Positions 45,018-53,827 of a stretch of 64,000 nucleotides of DNA are shown piece after piece. The position numbers and the translations under genes were made by a program. Every line of letters begins with the position of its first letter. Position 1 is the first letter of the stretch. This stretch comes from DASYTH01 sp035762905. Its GTDB lineage: Bacteria; Actinomycetota; Actinomycetes; Mycobacteriales; Pseudonocardiaceae. Location: contig NZ_DASUCC010000103.1 of the NCBI RefSeq assembly GCF_035762905.1, positions 1 through 64,000 on the forward strand, written 5' to 3'. Below the pieces are notes generated by a model that was not told where the DNA came from, did not search any database, and was given only the letters and a program-made list of their open reading frames with translations.

Positions 45018-46586
45018 ATGTCAACGCCTATGACCATCGGAGTAGTCGGAGGTGGTGCCTCCGCAGTGTGTCTACTCGACACATTGGCCGAGCGGAAGGA
45101 TATGCCGCGCGGCCACATTACGGTCTTCGAACCGTCGTCCCATTTGTGGCGGGGCCGGCCCTACCAGGCCGATCTGGACGTCATTCGGGTCAACGCCCCA
45201 CCCGGGGACATGTCGGTGCGTGCCGGGTCCCCGAACCACTTCCAGAACTGGCTCGACTCAACCGGAACCCGGTCCGGCCATTATGGCCGGTACTGGGATC
45301 CCTTGGCGGGCATGGCGTTCGTACCGCGTGGCGTGTACGGCGACTATCTCGAGCAGACCGCCCGCTCGGCCATGACCAGGCTGATCGACCGGGGCTGGCG
45401 GGTCGAACTGGTCCGCGACCGGGTACTGGACGCGGTACCCACGGCCGGCGGCCTGACCGTGACCACCGAGCGCGGCCACATGTCCTATGTGGACTATGCG
45501 GTGCTCTGCTTCGGTGGCAACGGTCCGGAGGACCTGTACTCGCTGACCGGATCCAACCGGTACATCGCCGATCCGTACCCGGCCATGCGAACCATGCGCG
45601 ACATCCCGGCGGATGCCACCGTCGGCGTGATCGGCAGCGGGCTGACCGCCGTGGACATCGTCCGGGTGCTTGCCCGCTCCGGTCATCGCGGCCGGATCCG
45701 GTTGCTGTCCCGCCGGGGCGTGCTGCCCAGCGTGCGGCAGCGGCCGATTCCGCACGGGCTGCTGCATTTCACCCCGGTCCGGTTCCGTGCGGCCGCCGCC
45801 CGCGGGGAGAACACCTCCCTTGCCGAGCTGACCGGCATCATGGGCGCCGAGCTGACCGCGGCCGGCGAGAACCCGGACACGGTCCACGCGGAGATCACCG
45901 CGGTGGAGCGGGAGGAACCGGCCACCCGGCTGCGCCGCCAGCTCGCCGGCGTCACGTCGCGCCGGATGGGCCTGCGGATCCTGCAGCAGGCGGTACCGGA
46001 GGCCGGGCCGGACGTATGGCCGCTGCTGCCGGACGCCGAGCAGGACCGGGTGCTGGACCGGCACCACCGCACGATGATGAGCCTGTGCTGCCCGATGTCC
46101 CCGGCCAGCGCCCAGGTGCTGCTCGGCCTGATCCGCTCCGGGCAGCTGGAGCTGGTACGCGACCTGCGCGACATCGAGGTCAAGGGCGACCGGTTCACCG
46201 TGCACACCGCGACCGGTGCGCTGCGGGCCGACTACGTGATCAACGCGGTGAACTGCCGGCTGCGTAGTCATCCCGCGGGCGCGACACCGCTGATCCGGTC
46301 GCTGGTGGCGGCCGACCTGGCCGAGCCGCACCCGCACGGCGGGGTGCGGGTCGAGCGGGCCACCAGCCGGCTGACCGTGCGGAACCGGCCGGACAGCCGG
46401 CTGCACGCGCTCGGCGACCCGGCGGCCGGCTCGCTGTTCTTCACGTTCGGCATCCAGTCGCTTGTGGACCGGTCGGTGGACATCGTCGGCTCGATCCGCA
46501 CCGACCTGGCGTCCCGGGCCAGCCGGCTGACCAACGTGCGCGTGCTGCGCCGCCGGTACGCCGAACCGGTGCAGCTGTCCGCGTGA
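45018..46586 (+). CDS. FAD/NAD(P)-binding oxidoreductase (PF13454-like)
   Basis: The 522-residue protein has an N-terminal FAD motif (IGVVGGGASAVCLLDTL, residues 7-23) and a second Rossmann motif VGVIGSGLTAVDIVRVL (about 202-218), so it has both FAD and NAD(P) sites. This is the FAD-NAD(P)-binding protein family, related to N-hydroxylating and Baeyer-Villiger-type flavoenzymes. The precise reaction is unknown. It starts the operon FAD/NAD(P), aldolase, prephenate dehydrogenase, SARP. GAGGTG lies 7-8 bp before the ATG. Confidence 0.8.
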   Translation: MSTPMTIGVVGGGASAVCLLDTLAERKDMPRGHITVFEPSSHLWRGRPYQADLDVIRVNAPPGDMSVRAGSPNHFQNWLDSTGTRSGHYGRYWDPLAGMAFVPRGVYGDYLEQTARSAMTRLIDRGWRVELVRDRVLDAVPTAGGLTVTTERGHMSYVDYAVLCFGGNGPEDLYSLTGSNRYIADPYPAMRTMRDIPADATVGVIGSGLTAVDIVRVLARSGHRGRIRLLSRRGVLPSVRQRPIPHGLLHFTPVRFRAAAARGENTSLAELTGIMGAELTAAGENPDTVHAEITAVEREEPATRLRRQLAGVTSRRMGLRILQQAVPEAGPDVWPLLPDAEQDRVLDRHHRTMMSLCCPMSPASAQVLLGLIRSGQLELVRDLRDIEVKGDRFTVHTATGALRADYVINAVNCRLRSHPAGATPLIRSLVAADLAEPHPHGGVRVERATSRLTVRNRPDSRLHALGDPAAGSLFFTFGIQSLVDRSVDIVGSIRTDLASRASRLTNVRVLRRRYAEPVQLSA

Positions 46587-46611
46587 GTATCCACGAAGGG
46601 GAGATTCATCC

Positions 46612-47430
46612 GTGAGTGCAAGCACATTAGCCCAGCCGGAGCGGCCGGCGTACCTGGCCGACACGCACACCGGCCTGCCGATGCCGAGCCGCCCGGTCTT
46701 CGACGACCCGGCCGACGAACGGCGGCACCGCAAGCAGCGGCTGGCCGCGGCGCTGCGCCTGTTCGGCAAGTACGAGTTCGACGAGGGCATCTCCGGGCAC
46801 ATCTCGGTACGAGATCCGGAGCACCCGGACCGGTTCTGGGTCAACCCGTTCGGGGTCTCGTTCAACCGGGTCAAGGTCCGCGACCTGATCTGCGTGGACC
46901 ACACCGGCACCGTGGTCGACGGCAGGTTTCCGGTCAACCCCAGCGCGTTCGTCATCCACTCGGCGATCCACCGGCGGACTCCGCGCGCCGACGCGGCCGC
47001 GCACGCACACACTCCACACGTACGCGCCCTCGGTTCGCTGCACCGGTTGCTCGAGCCGCTCGACCAGGAGTCCGCGGCGTTCTACCAGGACCAGGTGCTC
47101 TACACCGACTACCGGGGTCCGTCCATCTCCGCCGAGCAGGGCGAGGACATCGCCGAGAAACTCGGCGAACGGCGGGCGATCCTGTTGGCGCACCACGGTC
47201 TGATCACGGTCGGCGCCACCATCGAGGAGGCGGTGCACTGGTTTTTCAGCTACGACGGCTGCGCGCACACGCAGTTGCTGGCGATGGCGGCGGGCCGGCC
47301 GCGCGCGCTGCGTCCGGCACAGGCCAGGGCCGCCAAGGACGGCTTCGGCGACGAGCAGCTCGGCTGGTTCAGCTTCCAGCTGCGATATCAGGAGATCACC
47401 GAGGAACAGCCGGACCTGCTCGAGGAGTAG
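46612..47430 (+). CDS. class II aldolase/adducin family protein
   Basis: The 272-residue protein has the class II aldolase fold with the metal ligands of AHAHTPH (His131, His133) and a third His in LLAHHGLITVG (about 194-195). Residues 59-90 (GISGHISVRDPE... WVNPFGVSF) match the substrate pocket of the family. These zinc enzymes catalyse reversible aldol cleavage or epimerisation of sugar phosphates, or decarboxylation in secondary metabolism. The GTG start follows AAGGGGAG; 25 bp separate it from the upstream gene. Confidence 0.88.
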   Translation: MSASTLAQPERPAYLADTHTGLPMPSRPVFDDPADERRHRKQRLAAALRLFGKYEFDEGISGHISVRDPEHPDRFWVNPFGVSFNRVKVRDLICVDHTGTVVDGRFPVNPSAFVIHSAIHRRTPRADAAAHAHTPHVRALGSLHRLLEPLDQESAAFYQDQVLYTDYRGPSISAEQGEDIAEKLGERRAILLAHHGLITVGATIEEAVHWFFSYDGCAHTQLLAMAAGRPRALRPAQARAAKDGFGDEQLGWFSFQLRYQEITEEQPDLLEE

Positions 47431-47464
47431 CCGGCACCCTCGGCGACGAGAGGGGTGCGGAGTC

Positions 47465-48358
47465 ATGGCGGAGCGCGACAGGCTGGCGACCGTGGCCGTG
47501 GTCGGGGTCGGCCTGATCGGCAGGTCGATCGCGTTCGCCTTACGAGCACAGGGAATCCGGGTGCTGCTCAGCGACAGCAACCGGCGGGCGGTGGACGACG
47601 CGGTGCGCCGGGGAGCCGGCGAGCGGCTGGCCGACACCACGTCGCCGGCCGACCTGTCGGTCATCGCGGTGCCGCCGGGCGCGGTGCCGAGCACGCTGCG
47701 GCACGCCCAGTCCCGCCGGATGGCCCCGGTGTACACCGACGTGTCGGGGGTCAAGGTGGCTCCGGTGCGGGCGGCCCGCGCGCTGGGCTGTGACCTGACC
47801 GCGTTCGTGCCCGGGCATCCGATCGCCGAGGAGACCGCACCGGCGCACGCCGCCCGGCCGGACCTGTTCCGCGGCCGCGGCTGGGTGCTGTGCCCGCAGG
47901 AGGACACCCGGTCCGACGCGGTCACCCTGGTGCGCCGGCTGATCGAGCTGTGCGGGGCGATCCCGGTGCTGATGGAGGCCGATACCCACGACCGGATCGC
48001 GGCGCTCATCTCGCACGTGCCGTACCTGGTGGCGAGCGCACTGGCCGGGTCGCTGGCCGACGCCCCGCCCGAGGTGCTCTGGCTGGGCAGCGCGGCCGGG
48101 CCGGACGTGACCGGTCCGGCGGCCGGCGATCCGGCCGTGGGCGCGGAGATCCTCAGCCAGAACGCCACCTGGGTGTCCAATGTGCTCTCCGACATCGCGG
48201 CCAACCTGGTCGACGTCTGCGCGGCACTGCAACTGGCCGGCGCGGGCGACGACTCCTTCCTCGGCGACGTGGCCGCACTGCTGCACCGCGGCCACACCGG
48301 CCGGCGCCGGCTGGCCGGCGCCGAACGTCCCCACGACGAAGACGGGAGCGAAGAATGA
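47465..48358 (+). CDS. prephenate dehydrogenase (TyrA-like)
   Basis: The 297-residue protein has the NAD motif VVGVGLIGRSIA (12-23), the VSGVK stretch with prephenate-binding residues, FVPGHPIAEETAP with the conserved His, and a helical dimerisation domain. It lacks an ACT domain, so it is probably not inhibited by tyrosine. It would make 4-hydroxyphenylpyruvate as a committed precursor for the cluster; a second, housekeeping TyrA is expected elsewhere. It overlaps the SARP gene by 4 bp (ATGA). Confidence 0.88.
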   Translation: MAERDRLATVAVVGVGLIGRSIAFALRAQGIRVLLSDSNRRAVDDAVRRGAGERLADTTSPADLSVIAVPPGAVPSTLRHAQSRRMAPVYTDVSGVKVAPVRAARALGCDLTAFVPGHPIAEETAPAHAARPDLFRGRGWVLCPQEDTRSDAVTLVRRLIELCGAIPVLMEADTHDRIAALISHVPYLVASALAGSLADAPPEVLWLGSAAGPDVTGPAAGDPAVGAEILSQNATWVSNVLSDIAANLVDVCAALQLAGAGDDSFLGDVAALLHRGHTGRRRLAGAERPHDEDGSEE

Positions 48359-49140
48359 GAACGAACATGGGCGTCCTCGGTCCGCTGGTGCTCGACCGCG
48401 CCGGCCGGTCCCGGGTGCCGAGCGCACCGAAACCACGCCAACTGCTTGCCCTGCTGATGATCCACGCGAACCAGATGGTGCGGGCCAGCGACTGCCTGGT
48501 CGAGCTGTGGGACACCCAGCCGCCCAAGAGCGCCATGTCCACGCTGCAGACCTACGTGCTGCACCTGCGCCGGGCGTTCGAGGAGGACGACGAGGACGGC
48601 GCACCCGGTCCGGAGCTGCGCACCATGAACCAGGGCTACCAGCTCTGCGTGCCCCGGCGCGAGCTGGACCAGTTCGCGTTCCAGGACCTGACCCGGCAGG
48701 GCGGGGATGCCGCCCGGGCCGGCGACCACCGGCGCGCCTCCGCGCTGTTCGGCCAGGCGCTGCGGTTGTGGCGTGGTCCGGCGCTGGCCGACGTGCGGCC
48801 CGGACCGCTCAGCCTGCCGCCGCTGGTGGAGCTGGAGGAGACCCGCAAGTACGTGCTGGAGCGGCGGATCGAGGCGGACCTGCGACTCGGCCGGCACCAC
48901 CAGCTGCTCACCGAGCTGGACCGGCTGACCAGAGCGGCGCCGACGCACGAGAACCTGCACGGGCAGTACATGCTCGCGCTGTACCGGGCCGGCCAGCAGA
49001 ACCGCGCGCTGACCGTGTACCGCCGGCTTTCCCGGACCCTGGAAGAGGATCTGGGCTTCGAGCCGGGCACCCGGATCCAGCGGCTGCACCGGGCCGTCGC
49101 GGCCGGGCACCCGGCGCTCGGCGCACCTAGCCGACCCTGA
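48355..49140 (+). CDS. SARP (AfsR/DnrI-type) pathway regulator 2
   Basis: The 261-residue protein has an N-terminal winged helix (SAPKPRQLLALLMIHANQMVRASDCLVELWDTQPPKSAMSTLQTYVLHLRRAF) and a C-terminal activation domain ending VYRRLSRTLEEDLGFEPGTRIQRLHRAV. It is similar in plan to the SARP at 41162. It is coupled to the prephenate dehydrogenase gene (ATGA), and its end overlaps cysNC by 14 bp convergently. Two SARPs in one 20-kb region support a regulated biosynthetic cluster. Confidence 0.92.
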   Translation: MRTNMGVLGPLVLDRAGRSRVPSAPKPRQLLALLMIHANQMVRASDCLVELWDTQPPKSAMSTLQTYVLHLRRAFEEDDEDGAPGPELRTMNQGYQLCVPRRELDQFAFQDLTRQGGDAARAGDHRRASALFGQALRLWRGPALADVRPGPLSLPPLVELEETRKYVLERRIEADLRLGRHHQLLTELDRLTRAAPTHENLHGQYMLALYRAGQQNRALTVYRRLSRTLEEDLGFEPGTRIQRLHRAVAAGHPALGAPSRP

Positions 49141-50953
49141 GCACCTCGTCGAGCACCCGGCGCACGGCCACGGCCATCGCCGCCGGGTCGCCGTCCTCGG
49201 GCCGCAGCACCAGCTCCGGCGCCCGCGGTGCCTCGTACGGATCGTCGATGCCGGTGAACCCGGTGATCTCGCCGGCCCGGGCCCGCTGGTACATGCCCTT
49301 GGGATCGCGGGCCTCGCACACCTCGAGCGGCACGTCCAGGTGAACCTCCATGAAGGACAGTCCGGCCGCCTCGTGTGCGGCCCGCGCCCGGTCCCGCCCG
49401 TCCCGGTACGGGCTGATCAGCGACACCACGGCAACCATTCCCACGCCGGCGAACAGCTTCGCCACCTCACCGACCCGCCGGACGTTCTCCTCCCGGTCCG
49501 CCCGGCCGAACCCGAGGTCGGCGTTGAGCCCGTGCCGCAGGTTGTCCCCGTCGAGCAGGTAGGCCGGCCGGCCGGCGGCCACCAGCTCCCGCTCGAGCGC
49601 CGCCGCCACGCTCGACTTGCCGGAGGCGGACAGCCCGGTGAACCACACCGTTGCGCCGCAGGCCGGACGGTCCTGTGTGGACACCGAACCGTGGTGCCAC
49701 ACCACGCCCGAGCCGGTCAGGCTGGGACCGATGATCATCCCGGCTCCAACGGTGTCGTTGGTCGCCTCGTCCACCAGCACGAAGCTGCCGGTCGCCCGGT
49801 TGCGCCGGTACGGGTCGAACAGCAGCGGCTGCCCGGTGCGCAGCCGGATCCGGCCGATCTCGTTGAGCGCCAACGAGTCCGCGGCCCGGTCCCGGTGCAG
49901 CGTGTTCACGTCCATCCGGTAGTCGACGGCCTCGACGGTCGTCACGGTCGAGCGGGTGGTGTGCAGCAGCCGGTAACGCCGGCCGACGGACAGCTTCGAC
50001 CGGTCGGCGAGCCAGCACAGCAGCGCGTCGACCTCGCTGGCCACCTGCGGCCGGTTGTTGGGCCGGCACAGTAGATCGCCGCGGCCCACGTCCAGTTCGC
50101 CGGCCAACCGCACGCTGACCGCCTGCGGCGGCGCGGCCTCGGCCAGCTCCGCGGCGCCCGGCCCGAACACCTGCTCGACCGTCGTGCTGTGCCCGGCGGG
50201 CAGCACCACGACCTCGTCACCCGGCCGGAACACCCCGCCGGCAACGGTTCCGGCGTAGCGGCGCGGCTGGTTCGGCTCGCGGACCACGTACTGCACCGGC
50301 AGCCGGGCGTCGATCAGGTTGCGGTCGGAGGAGGTGTGCGTCTCCTCGAGCCGGCGCAGCAACGAAGTGCCCTCGTACCACGGCATGCTGGCGGTCCGGT
50401 GCACCACGTTGTCCCCGGACAGCGCGGACACCGGCACGAACGACAGGTCCGGCACGTCCAGCTTCGCGCTGAACTCGCCGAACTCCGCGCAGATCTCCTC
50501 GAACCGGTCCCGGGACCAGTCGACCAGGTCCATCTTGTTCACGCACAGCACCACGTGCCGAATGCCGAGCAGGCTGGCGATCAGCGCGTGCCGGCGGGAC
50601 TGCTCGGTGACCCCGTTGCGCGCGTCCACCAGGATCAGCGCCAGGTCCGCTGTGGACGCACCGGTCACCATGTTGCGGGTGTACTGGATGTGCCCAGGGC
50701 AGTCGGCGATGATGAACTTGCGCACCGGCGAGCTGAAGTACCGGTAGGCCACGTCGATGGTGATGCCCTGGGCCCGTTCGGCGCGCAGGCCGTCGGTGAC
50801 CAGCGCCAGATCCGGCCCCACGTCGCCGGATCGCTCCAGCGCGGCGAGCTGGTCGTCGAACAATGCCTTGGAGTCGAACAGCAACCGCCCGACCAGCGTC
50901 GACTTACCGTCGTCAACGCTGCCCGCGGTGACCAGTCGAAGCAGCCCGGCCAC
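49127..50953 (-). CDS. cysNC: bifunctional sulfate adenylyltransferase subunit 1 / APS kinase
   Basis: The 608-residue protein has an N-terminal EF-Tu-like GTPase with G1 TAGSVDDGKSTL (9-20), DCPGHIQYTRNM and NKMDLVDW, which is CysN. The C-terminal APS kinase domain has Walker A GLSASGKSSVA around residue 433-443 and the DGDNLRHGLNADLGF pattern, which is CysC. With CysD it makes PAPS from sulfate and ATP. PAPS is used for sulfation or for reduction; no CysH reductase or sulfotransferase gene is in the window. The GTG start overlaps the CysD stop. Confidence 0.96.
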   Translation of the reverse strand: MAGLLRLVTAGSVDDGKSTLVGRLLFDSKALFDDQLAALERSGDVGPDLALVTDGLRAERAQGITIDVAYRYFSSPVRKFIIADCPGHIQYTRNMVTGASTADLALILVDARNGVTEQSRRHALIASLLGIRHVVLCVNKMDLVDWSRDRFEEICAEFGEFSAKLDVPDLSFVPVSALSGDNVVHRTASMPWYEGTSLLRRLEETHTSSDRNLIDARLPVQYVVREPNQPRRYAGTVAGGVFRPGDEVVVLPAGHSTTVEQVFGPGAAELAEAAPPQAVSVRLAGELDVGRGDLLCRPNNRPQVASEVDALLCWLADRSKLSVGRRYRLLHTTRSTVTTVEAVDYRMDVNTLHRDRAADSLALNEIGRIRLRTGQPLLFDPYRRNRATGSFVLVDEATNDTVGAGMIIGPSLTGSGVVWHHGSVSTQDRPACGATVWFTGLSASGKSSVAAALERELVAAGRPAYLLDGDNLRHGLNADLGFGRADREENVRRVGEVAKLFAGVGMVAVVSLISPYRDGRDRARAAHEAAGLSFMEVHLDVPLEVCEARDPKGMYQRARAGEITGFTGIDDPYEAPRAPELVLRPEDGDPAAMAVAVRRVLDEVLRVG

Positions 50954-51873
50954 TAGAAGTACCCCTCTTTCTTCCGATCCTCCATGCCGGTCTCGGAGAT
51001 CCGGTCGTCCGCCCGGGTGGCGCCGCGCTCGGAGAGCCGGCTGCCGGCCAACTCGGCGATCACCCCGGCAACCGTGCCGGCCGTCGACTCCACACAGCCG
51101 GTGCAGGTGGCGTCGCCGACCGTGCGGAACCGCACCCGGGCCTCGAACGCCTCCTCGCCGGGCTGCCGCCGCACGTGCTGGGAGTCGGCCAGCAGCATCC
51201 CGTCCCGCTCGAACACCTTCCGGCGGTGCGCGAAGTACAGCGCGGGCAGGTCGATGTCCTCGGCCGCGATGTAGCGCCAGATGTCCAGCTCGGTCCAGTT
51301 GGACAGCGGGAACACCCGGATGTGCTCACCCGGCCGGTGCCGGCCGTTGTACAGGTTCCACAGCTCGGGTCGCTGGCCGCGCGGGTCCCACTGGCCGAAC
51401 TCGTCGCGGAAGCTGAACACGCGTTCCTTGGCGCGGGCCTTCTCCTCGTCCCGGCGGGCCCCGCCGAACACGGCGTCGAACCGGCCGTCGGCAAGGGCCC
51501 GCAGCAGCGCCGTGGTCTGCAGCCGGTTGCGGCTGGCTCCCGGGCCGGTCGGCTCGACCGAGCGCCCGGCGTCGATGTCGTCCTGCACCCGGGAGACCAG
51601 CAGCCGCAGGCCCAACCGGCGCACGGTGTCGTCGCGGTAGCGCAGCACCTCGGTGAAGTTGTGCCCGGTATCCACGTGCAGCACCGGAAACGGTAGCCCG
51701 GCCGGCGCAAACGCCTTGACCGCGAGATGCAACATCACCGCGGAGTCCTTGCCACCGGAGAACAGCAGCACCGGCCGGTCGAACGTGGCGGCCACCTCCC
51801 TGATGATGTGCACCGACTCGGCCTCGAGAGTGCGCAGGTCATCCAGGTCGTGGCGGGTTGTAGCGGCGGTCAT
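50953..51873 (-). CDS. cysD: sulfate adenylyltransferase subunit 2
   Basis: The 306-residue protein has the PP-loop SGGKDS (about 40-45), HVDTGHNF and the C-terminal CysD pattern (ADSQHVRRQPGEEAFEARVRFRTVGDATCTGCVES and KKEGYF). It activates sulfate as APS together with CysN. The ATG at 51873 has GGAGGGTGG just upstream. It is divergent from the berberine-type oxidase gene and shares a 161-bp region with a palindrome. Position inside a SARP cluster suggests dedicated sulfur activation. Confidence 0.95.
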   Translation of the reverse strand: MTAATTRHDLDDLRTLEAESVHIIREVAATFDRPVLLFSGGKDSAVMLHLAVKAFAPAGLPFPVLHVDTGHNFTEVLRYRDDTVRRLGLRLLVSRVQDDIDAGRSVEPTGPGASRNRLQTTALLRALADGRFDAVFGGARRDEEKARAKERVFSFRDEFGQWDPRGQRPELWNLYNGRHRPGEHIRVFPLSNWTELDIWRYIAAEDIDLPALYFAHRRKVFERDGMLLADSQHVRRQPGEEAFEARVRFRTVGDATCTGCVESTAGTVAGVIAELAGSRLSERGATRADDRISETGMEDRKKEGYF

Positions 51874-51921
51874 CCACCCTCCAGCGGCAAAATGCTCAGC
51901 CGATTCGTACAGGAATGACAA

Positions 51922-51936
51922 ACCCGTGGTACGGGT
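51922..51936. promoter_or_regulatory. palindrome in the cysD/oxidase divergent promoter
   Basis: ACCCGT-GGT-ACGGGT is a perfect 6-bp-arm dyad 49 bp from the cysD start and 99 bp from the oxidase start. It is a candidate operator for coordinated control of both genes. Confidence 0.4.
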
Positions 51937-52034
51937 CCTCATTCGATCGTTCCAAAGCGCGCTAATCTGCTGGCAGAGCCGACCTCTTCCGCGTTGTTAG
52001 GCGCGGTGCAAACACCCCTGTTAGCCTTCCTGAT

Positions 52035-53438
52035 ATGAGGCCTGCGGCAACCAGCGCCTTCGAGACGCTCGCCGCCGAGGTGGACGGGCCGGTCTACCTG
52101 CCCGGAACCTCGGAGTACGCCGAGGAGATCGACGGTTTCGACCGGTCGGTGCGGCACCGCCCGACGGTCGTGGTGGGAGCGACAAGCGCAGCGGACGTGG
52201 TGGCGGCGGTGCGGTTCGCCCGGGACAACGACCTGGGCGTCGCGGTGCAGAACACCGGGCACGGCGTGGCATTGCCCGCCGACAAGGCGGTGTTCATCTC
52301 CACCAGACGGATGACCGGGCACGAGGTCGACGCCCGGGCCAGGACCGCGCGCATCGAGGCCGGCGTGACCTGGGACGACGTGGTGGACAGCGCCGCGAAG
52401 CACGGGCTGGCCCCGCTGAACGGCTCGGCGCCGTTCGTCGGCGCCACGTCGTACACGCTCGGCGGCGGAGTCGGTGTGCTGGCCAGGAAGTACGGCTACG
52501 CCGCCGATCACGTGCGCTGGCTCGACGTGGTGACCGCCGATGGCGAACTGTTGCGTGCCAGCGAATCCGAGCACCCGGACCTGTTCTGGGCGCTACGCGG
52601 CGGAAAGGGCAACTTCGGTGTGGTCACCGCGATGGCGGTGGAGCTGTTCGAGGTGTCCCGGCTCTACGGCGGCGGGCTGTTCTTCCCCGCCGAGTCCACC
52701 CCGCGGGTGCTGCACACCTACCGCGAATGGGTGACCGGCGTGCCCGAGGACATGAGCACGTCGTTCGTCATGATCCCGTTCCCGGAACTGGACTTCGTGC
52801 CGGAGCCGTTGCGCGGCAAGTTCGCCACGCACATCCGGGTGGCCTACCTCGGGTCGGCCGAGGAGGGTGCCCGGCTGATCCAGCCGCTGCGCGACGTCGG
52901 GCCGCGGTTGCTGGACACCGTCGAGGAGATGCCGTACAGCAAGGTCGGAACGATTCACAACGACCCGCCGACGGCCGGGTCCTACTACATCAACACCTTC
53001 CAGCTCACCGGGTTGGAGGCCGGCACCGTGGACACGGTGCTCGAGCTGGCCGGTCCGGACGCCGACGGCACGGTCATGGTGGAGATCCGCCAACTCGGCG
53101 GCGCGTTGGCCCGGCCGCCGAAGGTGCCGAACGCGGTGGCCCACCGGGACGACGTGCCGTTCCAGGTGTACGCGGCGTCGGTGCTCGGCAACGGCCAGGA
53201 CGACGTGGTGCTGACCGCGCACGCCCGGCTGGTGGACCGGCTGAGCCGGTGGGACAGCGGCCACCGCATGCTCAACTTCATGGCCGGGATCGCCCACACC
53301 GACCCGTCGGACGTGCGCGACGCGTTCACCGACGAGGCCTATACCCGGCTGGTCGCGCTGAAGACCAGGTACGACCCGGGGAACATGTTCCGGTTCAACC
53401 ACAATATTCCCCCGGCGCCCGGGAAGCAGCGGCGGTAA
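52035..53438 (+). CDS. berberine-bridge-type FAD-linked oxidase
   Basis: The 467-residue protein has the PCMH FAD domain (VVVGATSAADVVAAVRFARDNDLGVAVQNTGHG), GGGVGVLARKYG and the C-terminal BBE motif MFRFNHNIPP. The His in TGHG can bind FAD covalently, but the usual second attachment Cys of bicovalent enzymes is replaced: GSAPFVG is read where GxCPxVG is common. So it is probably mono-covalent. Such oxidases act on phenols, alcohols or cyclising intermediates. Cytoplasmic; single gene on its own transcript. Confidence 0.87.
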   Translation: MRPAATSAFETLAAEVDGPVYLPGTSEYAEEIDGFDRSVRHRPTVVVGATSAADVVAAVRFARDNDLGVAVQNTGHGVALPADKAVFISTRRMTGHEVDARARTARIEAGVTWDDVVDSAAKHGLAPLNGSAPFVGATSYTLGGGVGVLARKYGYAADHVRWLDVVTADGELLRASESEHPDLFWALRGGKGNFGVVTAMAVELFEVSRLYGGGLFFPAESTPRVLHTYREWVTGVPEDMSTSFVMIPFPELDFVPEPLRGKFATHIRVAYLGSAEEGARLIQPLRDVGPRLLDTVEEMPYSKVGTIHNDPPTAGSYYINTFQLTGLEAGTVDTVLELAGPDADGTVMVEIRQLGGALARPPKVPNAVAHRDDVPFQVYAASVLGNGQDDVVLTAHARLVDRLSRWDSGHRMLNFMAGIAHTDPSDVRDAFTDEAYTRLVALKTRYDPGNMFRFNHNIPPAPGKQRR

Positions 53439-53456
53439 CCGTCCACTCGGGACGGC

Positions 53457-53822
53457 TCAGCGCTGCGGCAGGGTCTCCCGGACCTTCCTGGGCAGTCCGG
53501 CGACCACCCGATCGTAGGCGTGCTCGACCATGTCGCGCAGCTCGCCGTCCGGCACGGTTCCGTCCAGCAGCACGGTGTTCCAGTGCTTCTTGTTGACGTG
53601 GTAGCCCTCGGTCACGGCCGGGAACTGGGCGCGCAGCTCCAGCGCCAGGCTGGGCTCACACTTCAGGGTGATCTGCGGCGGGTCGGTTTCCGGCTGCAGA
53701 ATGGCGAACGACTTGTCCGCGACCTTGTACACCGTCGCGTCCGGGCCGTACGGGTGGTCCTCGGTGACCTTCGGAAAGCTCTTGGCCAGCTGGGAAACCT
53801 TGGTGACCTTCCGTGGCGTCAT
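53457..53822 (-). CDS. MmcQ/YjbR family DNA-binding-like protein
   Basis: The 121-residue protein matches MmcQ/YjbR: VTEDHPYGPDATVYKVADKSFAIL, then LKCEPSLALELRAQFPAVTEGYHVNKKHWNTVLLDGTVPD and the closing YDRVVAGL. The fold is CyaY-like; DNA binding is suggested for the family, but function is unproven. The ATG at 53822 was chosen by family length. It follows the DUF-like 222-residue gene with 5 bp between them. Confidence 0.85.
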   Translation of the reverse strand: MTPRKVTKVSQLAKSFPKVTEDHPYGPDATVYKVADKSFAILQPETDPPQITLKCEPSLALELRAQFPAVTEGYHVNKKHWNTVLLDGTVPDGELRDMVEHAYDRVVAGLPRKVRETLPQR

Positions 53823-53827
53823 GCCGA

